From positions 47,877,164 through 47,941,163 of the forward strand of contig OY754337.1 in assembly GCA_963573305.1 (NCBI GenBank): a stretch of DNA of 64,000 bases, written 5' to 3'. Positions 11,270-23,505 of the stretch are shown here, in pieces. The stretch is from Pyrrhosoma nymphula. Its lineage: Eukaryota; Arthropoda; Insecta; Odonata; Coenagrionidae. The position numbers and the translations under genes were made by a program. Below the pieces are notes generated by a model, which saw nothing but the letters and a program-made list of their open reading frames with translations, was not told where the DNA came from and searched no databases. Position 1 is the stretch's first letter. Each line of letters starts with the position of its first letter.

Positions 11270-12130
11270 ATTATTAGCGATCATCAACTCAAGGATTAGT
11301 TTGTTACAGCTTTTCACTCCACTATTCTCTCAGCCAACCGCTTCATTTCTTCATAAGTCTTCATTTTAATTTAATTCTTTATTTGATTAGTATATTTCAT
11401 GCTTAGTCATCGACTACTGTTTTAGAGAGGTTGCTGTGTCGCATAATCTGTCCAACAAGTTTCCTCTTTATACTCAGTAGTTTTCACTAGAACTTTTCTC
11501 TCCGACTCTTCGTAGGACTACTTCGTTGGTGATTCTCTTTCTTCATTCGATCTTCAACATTCTTCGATAACACCACATCTCCAAAAGCTTGCATCAATTT
11601 CGTCATTAAAGGCACCATTTTCTGTTTATTATTCTTTAAGCTTCACTGTGCATGTCTTCCCATATTGATTCCAGAAAACTCCCAAAAAGAACGTCCATTG
11701 TCTATTTTCTACGCATTCATTATCATCTGTAGTCATCAATCCGAAGATTGGTTTGCTAAAGTTCTCCAATCCACTCTCATCTCCACCAACCGCTTCGATC
11801 CTACATAATTATTCACTTTGAAGTCCTTCGTGATTTGCCAGTTTGCATTCAGTTCTTGATCTTCCTCTGTATTCCTTACCACTCATTTCTCCTTCCAATA
11901 TTTTTTTCAATAGACTATGGTGTCGAAAAATGTGTCCAATTAGTTTGTCTTTTCTCCTCCTCACAGTTTTCATCATGTTCATTTTCCCTCCGACTCTTCG
12001 TTTGGCTTCTTCATCGGTGATTTTCTTCGTCCATATGACCTTCATCATTCTTCGGGTAACATTACATTTCCATTGCTTTCATTCTTCTTTTGCTCTGCAG
12101 CTGTTGTTGTCCAGGCTTCACTGCCTATAA
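11270..12130 (-). pseudogene. Decayed LINE C-terminal/3' region, apparently two overlapping copies
   Basis: The minus strand at 11809-12048 reads KKITDEEAKRRVGGKMN, then RRRKDKLIGHIFRHHSLLKK and ILEGEMSGKEYRGRSRTE. This is the usual LINE tail pattern of EEV-RRVGE, LIGHILRH, IIEG and GRPR. A second diverged copy lies at 11480-11540, where the minus strand reads RITNEVVLRRVGEKS. Both copies are followed by a shared 3' segment (CATCAATCCGAAGATTGGTT near 11735, a related version near 11285). RT palm and endonuclease are missing. Confidence 0.7.
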
Positions 12131-12984
12131 GAGCTTAATTCAAATACATATATTGCAATGAAATGATTCCTTACTTCCAAGCTTGTGCCGATCATTAATG
12201 ATTTCTTACATATAAATCACTCATTAACAGCATGAGGAGTTCCAAACTTGGTTTTCATAATAAATTTTTCCCACGCATTCTTCCATGTATTTTTTCAATT
12301 AATTGGACGCTGTACCTCAGACTTGTCCCACATACTCCGAGGGTCATGTAAAAAATCTAAACGAATTTTGTAGCCCAACGAATTTGGACCATGTTTATGC
12401 TCATATAATGAAGGTGTCTCAGTCGTATTTTTCCACGGTATTTATTTAATGAAATACGGCGCGGGGTGATGTTTTTACGTCATGATCACGCAGAAAGTAA
12501 ACTGTTTTCTTTTTGCATGTTCCGATTTATATAATTTTCAGTTGTGGAAGGAGAGGCAGGGTATTTTACTCCAAATTCCCAAGATCTCCTTTAACAACTG
12601 TACATCACGTGAATCGAAACTGGTAAAATAATCTCTGCCTGAAAATGACGTGAAAACGGAAACGACGATACGCGCTATATTTCATCAACTACATGCAGTG
12701 AAAAATTACGACTGAGAATCCTTGATTATCAAGACGAATTTCCACTGCTTCTAGCCTGAAAACAACAATTTCATTCTTATGCTCATCCAATAACAGCCCA
12801 AACATCATTCATATGCAAGAAATTGGGCATGTGTACCTACAGCAAATTTTAATATTAATTAGAAACACGCACCAAAGGCTGATATTTTTTGCTAAAGATT
12901 TAATGGCCTTCCATTACATTAATGAAAGTGGGAATGGGTTACTACAGAAGTGTTAACGATAAAAGAAATACGGTTAGGTTTAGG
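12131..12984. other. AT-rich spacer, nothing recognised
   Basis: No supported feature. Confidence 0.5.
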
Positions 12985-13330
12985 AATGCGTTGGTCATAA
13001 AAAAACTGTATGTTTGATGCGCCAGACATTTACATACAGGAAAGGAGTGTGCTTCGTTGGTTTGGCCCTGTAGAGAGAATGGATGAGAGTTGAATAACGA
13101 AATAAATATATTATAGTAGAGTGAAGGAATGGGTAGAACGAGTAAGTCATGGATGAATCTGGTGAAAGAGACTCTAAAAGAGGAGGAATATTACAAGTCT
13201 TAAGAATTGGAGAGAGTGTGATGCAATGCATGATTGTAATAGAAGAGAAGGAGATATGCAATGATAGGGCATTATGGAGGAAATTATGGGTATGTATGTA
13301 TAAAAATATATGACTGATGACGATGCTATT
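12985..13330 (+). pseudogene. Decayed LINE C-terminal tail
   Basis: The plus strand reads VLRWFGPVERMDES near 13050, matching the VLRWFGHVERM motif of many non-LTR elements. Further along it has VKEWVERV and, near 13255, CNDRALWRKLW, a typical final block. Stops and frameshifts interrupt the reading throughout. Related tails occur on the minus strand at 17180-17760 and 19826-20540. Confidence 0.65.
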
Positions 13331-14273
13331 TCGGAAAAAGAACATGCCGTCATATAAGACAAAGAAGAAATAAAAAAACACAATCAATGACTTTTTAAAT
13401 AATCACGCGAGTCCATCCAGTCAAATCATTTCCCAGTATGACCCAGGTCGATGTCATAATCAGCGTTAAAACGGTAGGTAGGAAAATTAAAAGCTAAGCG
13501 CCCAAAAAGGACTGAAATCCAAACAAAACTCCCGATTAAGAATCTTAAAAAAATACGTATAAAAAATGAGTAAGATAAAAATAAAATACGAATTTGCCGG
13601 CGAAGGTTGCCATGTGTCGCAAAAAGCGGAATTATCCTGAATTTTGGCATTTAATAAAGCGTGTAAGAAGAATTTAAAAAAAGCACATCGGTAAATGTCC
13701 TGAATTCTTTTAGTAAGCTAATCCGACATTCTGTTAGATTATTTTTAAAAGTTGTTCTAACACATGCTTATATGCAATTATAACATACTAATCTCGTTAC
13801 ATTGGTCGTGCATTGCACCAATGGCAAAACTAAAGCACCATTAGCCACATTTATTGTACGTCTGGCAGCCAGATCAGCGATGTTTTTTCATTTTAATTTC
13901 TCTATTTTATGACAAGAATAGATTGATAGTTGAATCCATTAAGGCAATACTTATTATCAATATAATTTGGAAGATGTAAAACGCCTGCAGTTTCATGATT
14001 ATGCATTTAAAAATGAAGCATTGTTCACAATTTTATTTCAATCAAAATATTGCATTACGTAGAGTAACAATTTCGCTGAGGATAATTTTTTTTTTGCATT
14101 TGAATACGAAATATATGCATATAAAATATATGCATGAAATATAAAATTGAAATGTCTGCAAATATATTTATTTCATTATTATGAAATAGCGTCGCTAAAA
14201 TGTTCTAAATTTTCACCTCGCACTTACGGCAACCCTACGTTGGCAGGTCTTAAACCTAGAAGTCGTAGAGAGC
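13331..14273. other. AT-rich spacer, nothing recognised
   Basis: No supported feature. Confidence 0.5.
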
Positions 14274-15023
14274 TTAAGGTTGTTTGAGCAAGATATCGCT
14301 TCCAATAAAATTCAATGAATTTGGCCTCATTATAAAGAAAAATGCCTCATCTTTCCCATGCTAGCAAAACATCAGCCACTATCTATTTTACTTTTCGAGA
14401 TATTTGCCAAAACAATATATGCCATTTTCCTGAGAAATGGTACGGGTATGCACTCCAGAAACTTTATTTTAAAAATGAGGTATTTCTAAAGATTTCATTT
14501 TATCAGAAATGAAACAGTGTGTAGTTTGTATTATTTCTCAACTATTTTTAAGAATAAACCAATTGCTCACCGCAGTAATTTTTACAGAGTTGCAAAAATA
14601 TCTTCGGTTGTGACAGTATTTTCAGCGTAAGGAGTGAAAATATGAGTCAAGTTAAAACCTTAAAGATATATATTTAGTTAGTTACTGAGAATTTCAGTAA
14701 TTAAAACAAATTTTCAGTAATATGTTATAAAATATTTACTTCACGCTTCTTACTGTTGCTTAAATTTAAAAATAAAATGTTAATATGGTCTCCGTTCTGA
14801 CTAGAGAAAAATCTTGCTCAAACTACCTTCTGGGTGGCTGGCTTCTTGTGAATGCACATTTAGGTAGTTACTGAGAATTTCCATTAGTAATTTAAAACAG
14901 AGTTTTTACATCATTAATGTTACGATAATGCTTTCATACACCTTGCAGTTGCTTGAATTAAAAAAATAAACTTCGAATATGGTCTCTACTATGACTCAGG
15001 AAAAATCTCGCTCAAACTACCTT
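14274..15023. mobile_element. Family C inverted-repeat element with duplicated right end
   Basis: The left end TTAAGGTTGTTTGAGCAAGAT (14274 on) and right end ATCTTGCTCAAACTACCTT (ending 14829) are terminal inverted repeats of the same type as the TTAA-flanked element at 51823-52378. A second right end (CTCGCTCAAACTACCTT, ending 15023) follows. The 14670-14829 segment is echoed at 14860-15023, with AGTTACTGAGAATTTC, TTGCTT-AATT, AATATGGTCTC and ATGACT blocks. So the right part was tandemly duplicated. It is non-coding. Confidence 0.7.
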
Positions 15024-15789
15024 TCGCCGACTCTTAGTCGAAGGAGACGCGGGAAGAATACAAACAAACACAAAATAGGTGACCACCAGAATGAAAACTG
15101 GAGATCGCCTTGAACGGGAGCCGATTTCAGTTCGTCGAGGCCATGAAATAATTTCCCTCGCAATGAATGATCTCCGGTGCTTCGGGAAAGTGGTTTGGAA
15201 AAAATATGTACATCTTACCAGCTCGAGCAAGATGAAAGAAAGCGAGTTAACGGCGGGAGGAGCAGAAGAAGCTTCAGAGCAAATAAAAGTAAAACTGGAA
15301 CACGTGACGCGACGGGATGTAAAAGTGGTCCTTTCGCACTGAATGTGGACCGCGAATACCAATCGAGGTGGACCACCTTCAGGTGCAAAAGAGAAAATCA
15401 GCCTATCTGATGGAACGTCTCCTGAGGAAGATCACTCTCTACAAAAAAATATACACGAGAAAGCGATTTCTAAGCTAAAAATCACTACAACGCTGGAAAA
15501 AATTAATAATTAATACATTCTCCACTCATCAGTTCTTTCTTTGATTGAGCAATTAAATTCAATATTTTTGAAAGTTGATATTAAAAATATATATATTCTG
15601 AATTCGTAACTGTTATTAACTTCACGGGTAACTAAAACTTTCGGCGTGATTCAGCCTTGATTCCCGATTTTTATATATTTTGCATATGAAGTGATGCGGA
15701 GAAAGAATTGGTAATGCTACTGCGTATAGTTCTGGAACCCAAGGACATGAATAATTTTCACGCATAGCTGCGTGTGGAACATTAAAAGA
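15024..15789. other. Spacer, nothing recognised
   Basis: Overlapping frames on both strands at 15010-15410 show no domain and no support from context. Confidence 0.5.
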
Positions 15790-15965
15790 TTTTTACGACC
15801 ACATACCTCCGTACCCATCACTCCATTCCCTTTCGTAGTGGACACAGTGAAAGAGCTTACTTAATGCCTGAATGCCCAAAGGAAACCGGCTCTCTTTTAA
15901 TAATCCTCCATAATGCCCAATTCTTGCCCACCTCTTTACCATCTATAACGTAGATTTCGAAGTAA
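15790..15965 (-). pseudogene. LINE 3' fragment related to 19826-19960
   Basis: CATCACTCCATTCCCTTTCG, CACAGT-AAA and CCATAATGCCC-ATTCTTGC blocks are shared with 19826-19960. Read on the minus strand they give the GRALWR-like end of a LINE frame seen also at 13255. Only the extreme tail is left. Confidence 0.5.
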
Positions 15966-16132
15966 GGCTACCTGTTGTAGTCATTACCATGGTGCGACTT
16001 CCGGAAAATTTCTACTTAGTTTTTCGTTACATTTTTTATTGTCGCGATAACTGCCCGCAATTCTGCACAAGTTACTTACACAGTGATACATGAAATATTA
16101 TGGTGGAAAAGCTCTGTCAAGTTCGTTAAAGG

Positions 16133-16690
16133 GCAAAATCAGACCGAGGAGGGTTTTATTTTTAAACTGAAAAATCACTTCAACTCTCTAAATATGAAAT
16201 ATCTTGTCTTCGTTTAAATGTATTATAATTACTACTACCAAAGACTTTTGATAGAAAGATGTTTTAATAACACTAACCATTGGCTCAAGGGGTGGAAAAA
16301 ATAGGGGGTTTCGGACAAAAAAAAACATAACTTCATTAGCAGACAATATCAGATTCGTCCTTAGATCTTCTAAATATTATCTAAAACTTTAGTTTGAAAC
16401 AATTTTTGATACGACTAACCCTTTCTGCAATAAGTGATCATAATGATCTGAGCCTATTAAAAAAACTTAAGGCCCGCCCTAGAGGTACAGGTAGATTTGG
16501 AAGGTTTTCTTTAAATAAATATCGGTCTAGTTCGCAAATTAGCAAAATCGGACCAAATGGGGAAGGTTTTTTGAAAAACTGAAAAATTACTGTAACTCCC
16601 TTCAATGACATATATCGCATTCGTTTAAATGTATTAGATTATTTTTAAAAAACTTCGAAATCTACCTGTGCCTCTGGGCCTTCCTTAAGG
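16133..16690. mobile_element. Small inverted-repeat element (family D) plus partial copy
   Basis: CTTAAGG (16466) with AGAGGTACAGGTAGATTT is mirrored by AAATCTACCTGTGCCTCT and CCTTAAGG, ending at 16690. That gives a 225-base MITE-like unit with imperfect terminal inverted repeats. Its right half (16546-16660) is repeated directly at 16133-16255 (AAAATC-GACC, AACTGAAAAAT, TTCGTTTAAATGTATTA), so a second, partial copy lies just upstream. Confidence 0.65.
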
Positions 16691-17179
16691 TATTATTTAT
16701 TTATTTGTAAATTTCCACATACAGCACTGTTGCCAATTTACAGTTGCCCAAATAACAGAACATACTATATACGACACGAATACACAAAACATAACAAAAA
16801 ATCGGAAAGAAACTGAATGAAGAGAGAGTGCTAATTATTTTCAGAGAGATGATAGAGAAAGCTAGGTTTGCAAATGCGTTGGGGACTAGAGAAAACGGAT
16901 CAACGCTCTCATGGAGGGAATTAAGAAAAGAGGGGAGAAGGAAAAAAGTGAGCGTTGAGAGAGCGGTAATCTGGGAACTGGCGAATGGAATAGAGAGTGG
17001 GTGCGCATAGACCGGGAGGTTACTCGGAAATTTGTAAAAGAAAGGAGTTCAGGACAGTCTGTGATGGAGTTAAGAATGTTGTTAATAAATATTTTGTCAT
17101 TTTTAAGGCGGAGACATGGAAGATTGAGAGAGAAGACAGAATGGCATTGGTGGACATATAGCGCATATATTATTAAATT
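16691..17179. other. Spacer, nothing recognised
   Basis: No supported feature. Confidence 0.5.
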
Positions 17180-17760
17180 CATACAATATTTCTAACACGC
17201 TCCATCACATTCAGCCGTAACTTTCTGTCAGCCTCATCCTCACACACCATACACTGTTCTATCATAATCCTTCTTCACTATTATACTCTCATATATTATT
17301 TCAACGTGGCCAAAACCAACGAAGCACGCTTCTTTCACAAACGCCCATTACCGCAGCATCCAACGCGCATTCTTCCATCACCTACTCATTCCTATCCCTG
17401 ACCCTTCTAGTGTTACCATAAACACTTCTCAGACACTCCATTGCCACTGCATTTTGGCAGCAATTATGGCTATCCTGGCATACCTACGATTCACTGCATT
17501 ACAATAAAGGCGAGAGGAATACACTTCTGCATGCTCCCATTTTCCCTTCCTTAGACGAACAATCAATCCTTGATATTGCTCCACATACTTCCAACCTACT
17601 ACTATTCTTCCAGCGTTCACACGCCTCATCTGTCCATTCCACCTTTCGCAAACATTCGGCTAAGGTACACGAAATCGTCCTCTTCTTAAATGATTCCATA
17701 ATTCACCCTCACAATACAATCATTTTTCCTATTCTCCCTGTCAAAAACAATTACTTTGGT
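17180..17760 (-). pseudogene. Decayed LINE C-terminal tail
   Basis: The block around 17255-17330 (TTCTATCATAATCCTTCTTC, CACTATTATACTCTCAT, AACGTGGCCAAA-CCAACGAAGCAC) is shared with 20460-20530. Its minus strand carries the CFVGFGHVE-type motif seen in clearer form near 13050. Two short minus-strand frames at 17429-17699 are remnants. No catalytic motif remains. Confidence 0.55.
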
Positions 17761-18628
17761 CTCCTACGCATTTAACCTTAAATTCATTCTCCATGTTGCT
17801 TCACAGCAGTTATCCAGGAGTTATATGTATATTTTTACGACCATATAAAATGAAAAATTGAATTGATAATTTTAAAGAAAATTAATTAATTACCAAGCAA
17901 TTTATGTGCTCAAATTCGGTAATTACGCATGAACTAGACCAAGGCAATATATTTACATTTTAAATCATGTCGAATGAAAATTTAATCTTGATCTGTGTGG
18001 AAGAGTCACATAGTCCTCGATATTATGTATTTATTTGCGAAAAGATATTCAACTATCATGCAACATTTTTCCATTCACCTAGCGTCATATCCTATGTTTT
18101 TTGTGAATTATTTTTTTTCACGAATATCTATATAAATTATAATGTTGCTGCGACAATTATTCGACATATATAGAGACATCTTGTGTACTAATTGCGTAAT
18201 TGATGCATTCAATATGCCCGACTGCACAATTTGAAGACCTCTACATTCCCCCTGAATCATTGCGCCGTATGGTTCCATCTGAAATATTCTTCAACCTGTA
18301 CCGACTTCAGGAGAATTAAAAGGTAAAAGAAAGAAGTTACGAATAACCTTGGGGAAATCTCTGAATCCGTTTTAGATCCGTTCCGTGGGATTACAGGGTA
18401 AGTGTGCCGCGGATATTAACCTAATGGTAAAAGTCGTGGTCTGCTAGCCGAAAGCGTTTGAGGGCTTCCGGCCTACAAAACCTGCCAATGAGAAAAGCAT
18501 CAAGCCTGCGGCTCACATGGGAAATATACTCGAAACCATCTCAACAAAAATTGATATCCTACGAAACGAAATACAAGAAAACCCTATTGAAACCTAATAA
18601 AACTTATATGGACCCGAAAAAATGTCAC
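17761..18628. other. AT-rich spacer, nothing secure
   Basis: A weak tRNA-like stretch near 18417-18475 was considered and rejected. Confidence 0.5.
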
Positions 18629-18855
18629 TTAAGAAGGTTTGAGCGAAATTATTCCCTAGTCATGATAGATACCATATTTGTGAAAAATATTTTAACTTCA
18701 CCGGCTGTCCGAAGCATGAAGTAAATATTGTAATAAAAATGAGACCAAAATATTGTTTTATATGACCGAAATTCTATGCAATTAAATAATTATGTATACA
18801 TAAGTCTATAACGTGACTCATTTTTTCACGCCGTTTTGTGAAAACGCCTTCACAA
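18629..18855 (+). mobile_element. Family C element, 5' portion
   Basis: TTAAGAAGGTTTGAGCGAAATTATTCCCTAGTCAT and the following blocks (GAAGTAAATATTGTAAT, CATAAGTCTATAACGTGACTCATTTTTTC, CGCCGT, GAAAACGCCTTCA) match 51819-52050 collinearly. The right terminal repeat is missing. Confidence 0.75.
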
Positions 18856-18867
18856 CCAGGGCAGGGC

Positions 18868-18950
18868 TTTGGAGCTGGAGCCGGAGCTCCAAATATTTGC
18901 CGGAGCTGGAGCCGGAGCTCGAAACTGTATTATTATCCCGCTCTGGCTCC
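18868..18950 (+). repeat. Direct repeat of GGAGCTGGAGCCGGAGCTC
   Basis: The 19-base string occurs twice (near 18871 and 18903) about 32 bases apart, followed by a degraded third copy (CTCTGGCTCCGAG on the other strand). It contains the palindrome GGAGCTCC. Confidence 0.85.
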
Positions 18951-19825
18951 GAGTATTTGTGGCACACTCAAATTTGTGAATTTCATTCCTGTTAACGTTT
19001 CGTGTGCTGAGGATTTTAAAATAACTCAAGAGTAGTTTTGATAGTGTCATAACGTTGTCCTCACCTTTGCATGAAAAACCAAAACGCCAGAGTGACTCCC
19101 CTAACTTCTTTCTTTGCTTAATATTTTCCCAAGTGACTTCACCAAACAAATTTCTCTATCGAGTCCGAAGATCAAATTTCGTACGAAAACCTTAGTCCCG
19201 TTTACGTCACCCCGTAGGGAGTATTGCGAGTCCGTGAACCTTGAGGGCAACAAAATAAACTACAAGCTCACAGCGCCTAAATTCAGGAGTGATTAAAGCC
19301 CCGTTTCTAGGGCCAGTCTTTTCTATCAATAATCTCAAATCCCTTGAAGAGTATCATGATGCCATCCTCATCTTAAAACAAATTGATGAATCGAGTCTGA
19401 GAATTCCAAAGTCCTTCTATCTTAATTTTATCAATTCGGTGGTTATTTTCTTCATATTAGCTTAGTCTTATTTTACCACAATGGCTTCGGAAGCAGTAGT
19501 CTATTACATTGAATTATTCAGTCATTCATTACAACTAGCTATTCGTAATGAATGAATTCTAGCAAAGCTACGCAGAAAAAGTTTTGGAGCAAATTCCAGC
19601 TATCGTGAAAAAACTGTTGAGTGCCAAGTTCGATTTATTTAGCTAAGACGCAGAACAAAATTGTTCCAGTGTTGGATAATGAAACTCGGTGGGCATCAAT
19701 ATTTCACATGATAGAGATAATCTTTTCCTAGCATATCCGAATATATTTCCAGTCATACGTTTTCTCCAGCCACATGCATAGGATAGCAATTTGTACGAGC
19801 GTGCCTGGATTAATGAGGCATGCAT
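18951..19825. other. Spacer, nothing recognised
   Basis: No supported feature. Confidence 0.5.
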
Positions 19826-20540
19826 ACAAAACCATCACGCCATTCCCTTTCGGAGTACACACAGTCAAAAAAGTTTAATTCTCGGTGATAGGCCTGCAGA
19901 GCTGACTATGCTTTAATAATTTACTCCATAATGCCCTATTCTTGCATACCTCTTTCGCTTCTATTGCATTTATGCAATACTTCAAGCAATCTTTCTTGCC
20001 ATTAAAGGCTTCTAATATTTCTCCTCTTTTAAGAGCGTCTTCCACCACATTCACCCATGACTTTCTCGGTCGACCTCTTCCTGCTAAACCATGAGTTATT
20101 CAATCGTAAATCTATTACACTATTCTACTCTCATCCGTTCTCCCAACATATCTAAATCAACGTCAACCAATCTACTTTCATACATGTCCATTGCTGAAGT
20201 AAACGATCCACATTCTTTCATGACCTACTCACTCCTCTCTCCTACTTTTACCTGAAATACTTCTCAGATACCCCATTTTCACTGTATTTAGCCTACTCCT
20301 ATTCTCATGTTTCGTTGCCATACAATAAAGTCGGAAGAAAAAAAAACTTTTGTACGCTGAAATTTTTGTTTCCCTAAACAAACGCTCTTTCTTTGATAAA
20401 TAATGAATTGATTCTTTATAATTCTAATATTCAACTGCACCTCTTACACCATTCACTCTTCTATCGTAAATCTGTTTCACTATTGGACTCTCATCCACCC
20501 TCCCAACATGGCCAAACTAACGAAGCACACAACTTTCCAG
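19826..20540 (-). pseudogene. Decayed LINE C-terminal tail and 3' region
   Basis: The right part (20380-20535) matches 17255-17330. The left part (19826-19960) matches 15790-15965. Together they outline one LINE 3' end on the minus strand: a GHVERM-like block upstream, a GRPRKSWVNVVEDAL-like reading near 20040-20085, and a terminal ALW block. It is heavily mutated. Confidence 0.6.
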
Positions 20541-21293
20541 GAAAAATGACTTCATGGACCTACAGTACGTTTGACAGGAATGCTAGAGCGGGAATCGCCA
20601 GACGGGCATACATGGAGTAGTAACGAAAACAACATCGGCACACGATTCCCTCCAGAGGTCAGAGTCAGCGAAGGGACAAGAGGCCGACCCAGTGAGATTG
20701 CGGAAGTGCGAGCGAATAGATCTAACGGACTCAGTTCCACCAAAATTAAGTCTTCCGTTTAACGAGGAGGAAGACCTTTCCGAGTCTTGAACTCTTGTCT
20801 GCCGCTTTAATGACAATTAAGAACTCGGCGGCGCAGCGTACGGTTCCGAACAACTGCTAATCACAGAGATTCTTCCGCCAATTCCACCCATGAGAGCTCG
20901 CAAACGGCAGAACTTACTGAATCAATCAAAAGAGACTGAAACATAACTGTTCCTTGTATCCAGTGGGAACGATTCTTCACATCTGCACATATCACATGAA
21001 TATTGTAGCCTGAACTACACTTTGCGAAACTCATTTTCAAATTGAACCAAATTTTTTCGATAAACCATTTTCAGATAATCGAAAAAAATTCTCACTCCTG
21101 GCTTTTTCAGTTCGATTAAACAACTTAAGAATAAATATTTTTGTAATAAAAAAAAACTTTTTTTTCTTTCATTATTCTGCAAAGCTAAAAGTTTTAAATA
21201 TAGGCTGTTGTACCACAGTCACAATTCCTCTCTTAATTTCTTGGCTACGTCACTGCCGAAAGGAATATAAAATTCACCATGAAAAAATCAATT
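20541..21293. other. Spacer, nothing recognised
   Basis: Overlapping open frames at 20550-20820 on both strands are not recognisable. Confidence 0.5.
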
Positions 21294-21374
21294 TACTTGA
21301 CCGGAGTACGAACTCGGGCCTCCCAATTGCTGGTCACATGTGTTAGTCAGTTACACCACCATGCCATTTGAATT
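21294..21374 (-). repeat. tRNA-like sequence (SINE head or tRNA pseudogene)
   Basis: On the minus strand TGGTGTAACTG (21348-21358) fits the A box and GAGTTCGTACTC (21304-21315) is a near-consensus B box at tRNA-like spacing. GGTGGTGTAACTGACTAACA resembles a D arm. The acceptor stem is not complementary, so it is not a functional tRNA. No tail or target-site duplication was found. Confidence 0.55.
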
Positions 21375-22680
21375 TTAGGGATAGTGTATGGGAACAAGGT
21401 GTTCTTGTCTCCAGTCCACAATGTTGACGTAGGTATGCTGCATAAGCCATAGTCGCAGAGACTAAATCCAAATGTCACATCGTAACGACTAACATTTTAA
21501 AAAAATATCACAGCGAAATTTACAAATATCTTAGCGCGCCGTCACGCGTACGAGTACAAAAAATATACACCAAAGGGATGAAATTCACCATAAAATAATC
21601 ATTATACATGACCGATCAAATTAATTGATTTATTCACAGTGACTTTCATCCCTTACGTGCATATTTTTGCACCCAAGCGCGTAACTGCGTAGCAAGTCGT
21701 TCGTGCATTTCGCAGTGGTATGTACTGATTCGGAGTTTGACCCCAAAAAATAAACCAACGAAAAGATAATGAAAATAATTACCTTTATTTTTATTCATTT
21801 TACGCTGCTTCACTGACGTATCGATTGCCTGTGTAATAGGGAAAATAGGGAAACGGATGCAGAAGGTCAAGATACTAGTGTATTGAAAACTTCGCAAAGA
21901 CAAATTGCTGTACATTTTACCAAATAAACTCACCATTCCCAAAATAAAAAAAAAACTTTTGAAAAGTTAGTATCTACGGAACTATAATGAGCAAATCAAA
22001 TTTTACGCGGAATGGTATACATGCAAATTTTAGTCTACCGTTTGCTAATCGATGCCTTGACAAGGGAAATCAAGGCTGATTAAAAAATGAACAATATGGG
22101 ATATTGGCGAAGGAAGCTTCATAAATACGATGGGGTACGATAGAAAATTAGAGGTGGAGATATTGCATAGGGAGTGTTTTTAAGTATAAAGGTTTCTAAA
22201 CGTTCTCTAATAGAAGAGAATTTTTTTCCGTAAGTGGCAAAAAAGTATGACATTCAGGACAGGTTAGAAGAACATTGCAGTTTACGTAATTCCCCAAATT
22301 CAACAATCTCCAGCCCAGGAAAATGTGCAAAAGATTTCAGGTAGCGTAAAATCACAAACAAGCATGCACACAAAAATATTTTCCTATTATTTATAGCAGA
22401 TTGCGACTGTTTATGGCAACTATTGTTCTATTGCAAAGGTAAAAAAAGGAATGTAAATCACTCCGATCACTTTACATTAAATCCAAATTCATAATTGAAA
22501 TCCAAAATAATAAACTCAAGCCTTGCGAATGGTGGCGACGAATTACATCTCAGTAAAACGCGAGAATATATCAGAAATAAAAAACGCACGGCGCATTACA
22601 AATTGGATGAAATAGGTACCTGATTTATGGAAATATTTTGGACCACAATGGCTTGCAGGCCACGTTCCACGAAGGACACC
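21375..22680. other. AT-rich spacer, nothing recognised
   Basis: No supported feature. Confidence 0.5.
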
Positions 22681-23120
22681 CAGTGACGTAGCTACAGTTT
22701 GATCTGAGCGGTGCGGGCAGTCAATCGCCACCCTTTCTTTAGGAAACACACAGCGAACCTTTTAGGCACCATTAGAAAATTACGTCGAAGACAAAACAAT
22801 TCTATTTTTATATTTAAAATTTATGTTAGAAAATTAAAAATGCATTTTTATTGCTTTTTCACAGCAGAATAATGTATGATATGATCAAAATCTATTTCGT
22901 TTGGAAGTTGACGCTCTACAAAAAATAAGTACCGATAGAAAAATTTCCATATCATTATTTTTAAATAATTGTAACCGTAAACTCTTGGAATAATTGATAG
23001 TTTTGTTTTTCTTACAATTAAAAAAGCGTTTAAAATAGTTTTTATGCCAAAAATACCGCCTCGAAAAAAGTGTCGCCCGTGACAGATCAACCCCTCGGCC
23101 CACCCCTAGTAACGCCACTG
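22681..23120. mobile_element. Non-autonomous hAT-type element
   Basis: The left end CAGTGACGTAGCTA and the right end TAGTAACGCCACTG (its imperfect complement) start and stop with CAGTG/CACTG, typical of hAT elements. The subterminal GGGGTGGGCC on the minus strand at the right end is also a common hAT-family feature. Flanking octamers AGGACACC and AGAATACC agree at 6 of 8 positions, consistent with an aged 8-base TSD. At 440 bases with an AT-rich middle it has no transposase. Confidence 0.75.
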
Positions 23121-23231
23121 AGAATACCAAGTGAAAATAACATAGATTGAATAAAGATTGTACGACAAAATATCTAACACGTTGTAAGAAACTTATAATG
23201 AGACTGGTAAAAGTAAAAGGCAGTAGTTATT

Positions 23232-23505
23232 TTTTTAAGGACGCCTCGGTAACTTAACTGGTTAAAGCACTCGGCGCGAAATCGAGGGATCCGGGTTCGA
23301 ATCCCAGTCAAGGCGAATGATTTTGCTGGCCTCGGTGGCGGCGGGGTAACATCCTCGCCTGCCAACCCAAAGGTCGTGGGTTCCAATCCCGCCTGGGGAG
23401 GATTTTTTACTGCAGGTTTGTGCTTGTCCATTGTTGAATGTTAATACCCCGATATAAAGCCCAACGAGTGCTGTTTTTTGTGGTAAATAAATACATATAT
23501 AAAAA
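23232..23505 (+). mobile_element. Two-headed tRNA-derived SINE
   Basis: Two tRNA-like units lie in tandem (23243-23316 and 23329-23401), both beginning GCCTCGGT. The first folds into an almost complete cloverleaf: acceptor GCCUCGG/UCAAGGC with one mismatch, anticodon stem CUCGG/UCGAG, T loop UUCGAAU and B box GGTTCGAATCC. It lacks U33. The second has GGTTCCAATCC as B box and T stem GUGGG/CCCGC. They are followed by a unique body and an AT-rich tail (AAATAAATAAATAC). The minus-strand frame reading AGLEPTTFG is a common by-product of tRNA SINEs. Transcription by Pol III is expected for intact copies. Confidence 0.8.

Noticed and set aside
18417..18475. tRNA-like sequence AACCTAATGGTAAAAGTCG
   Set aside because: The A box is imperfect, no B box is present and arms do not pair.
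23243..23316. Functional tRNA gene
   Set aside because: The anticodon loop lacks U33, acceptor and T stems have mismatches, and it is followed by a second head and a SINE tail.
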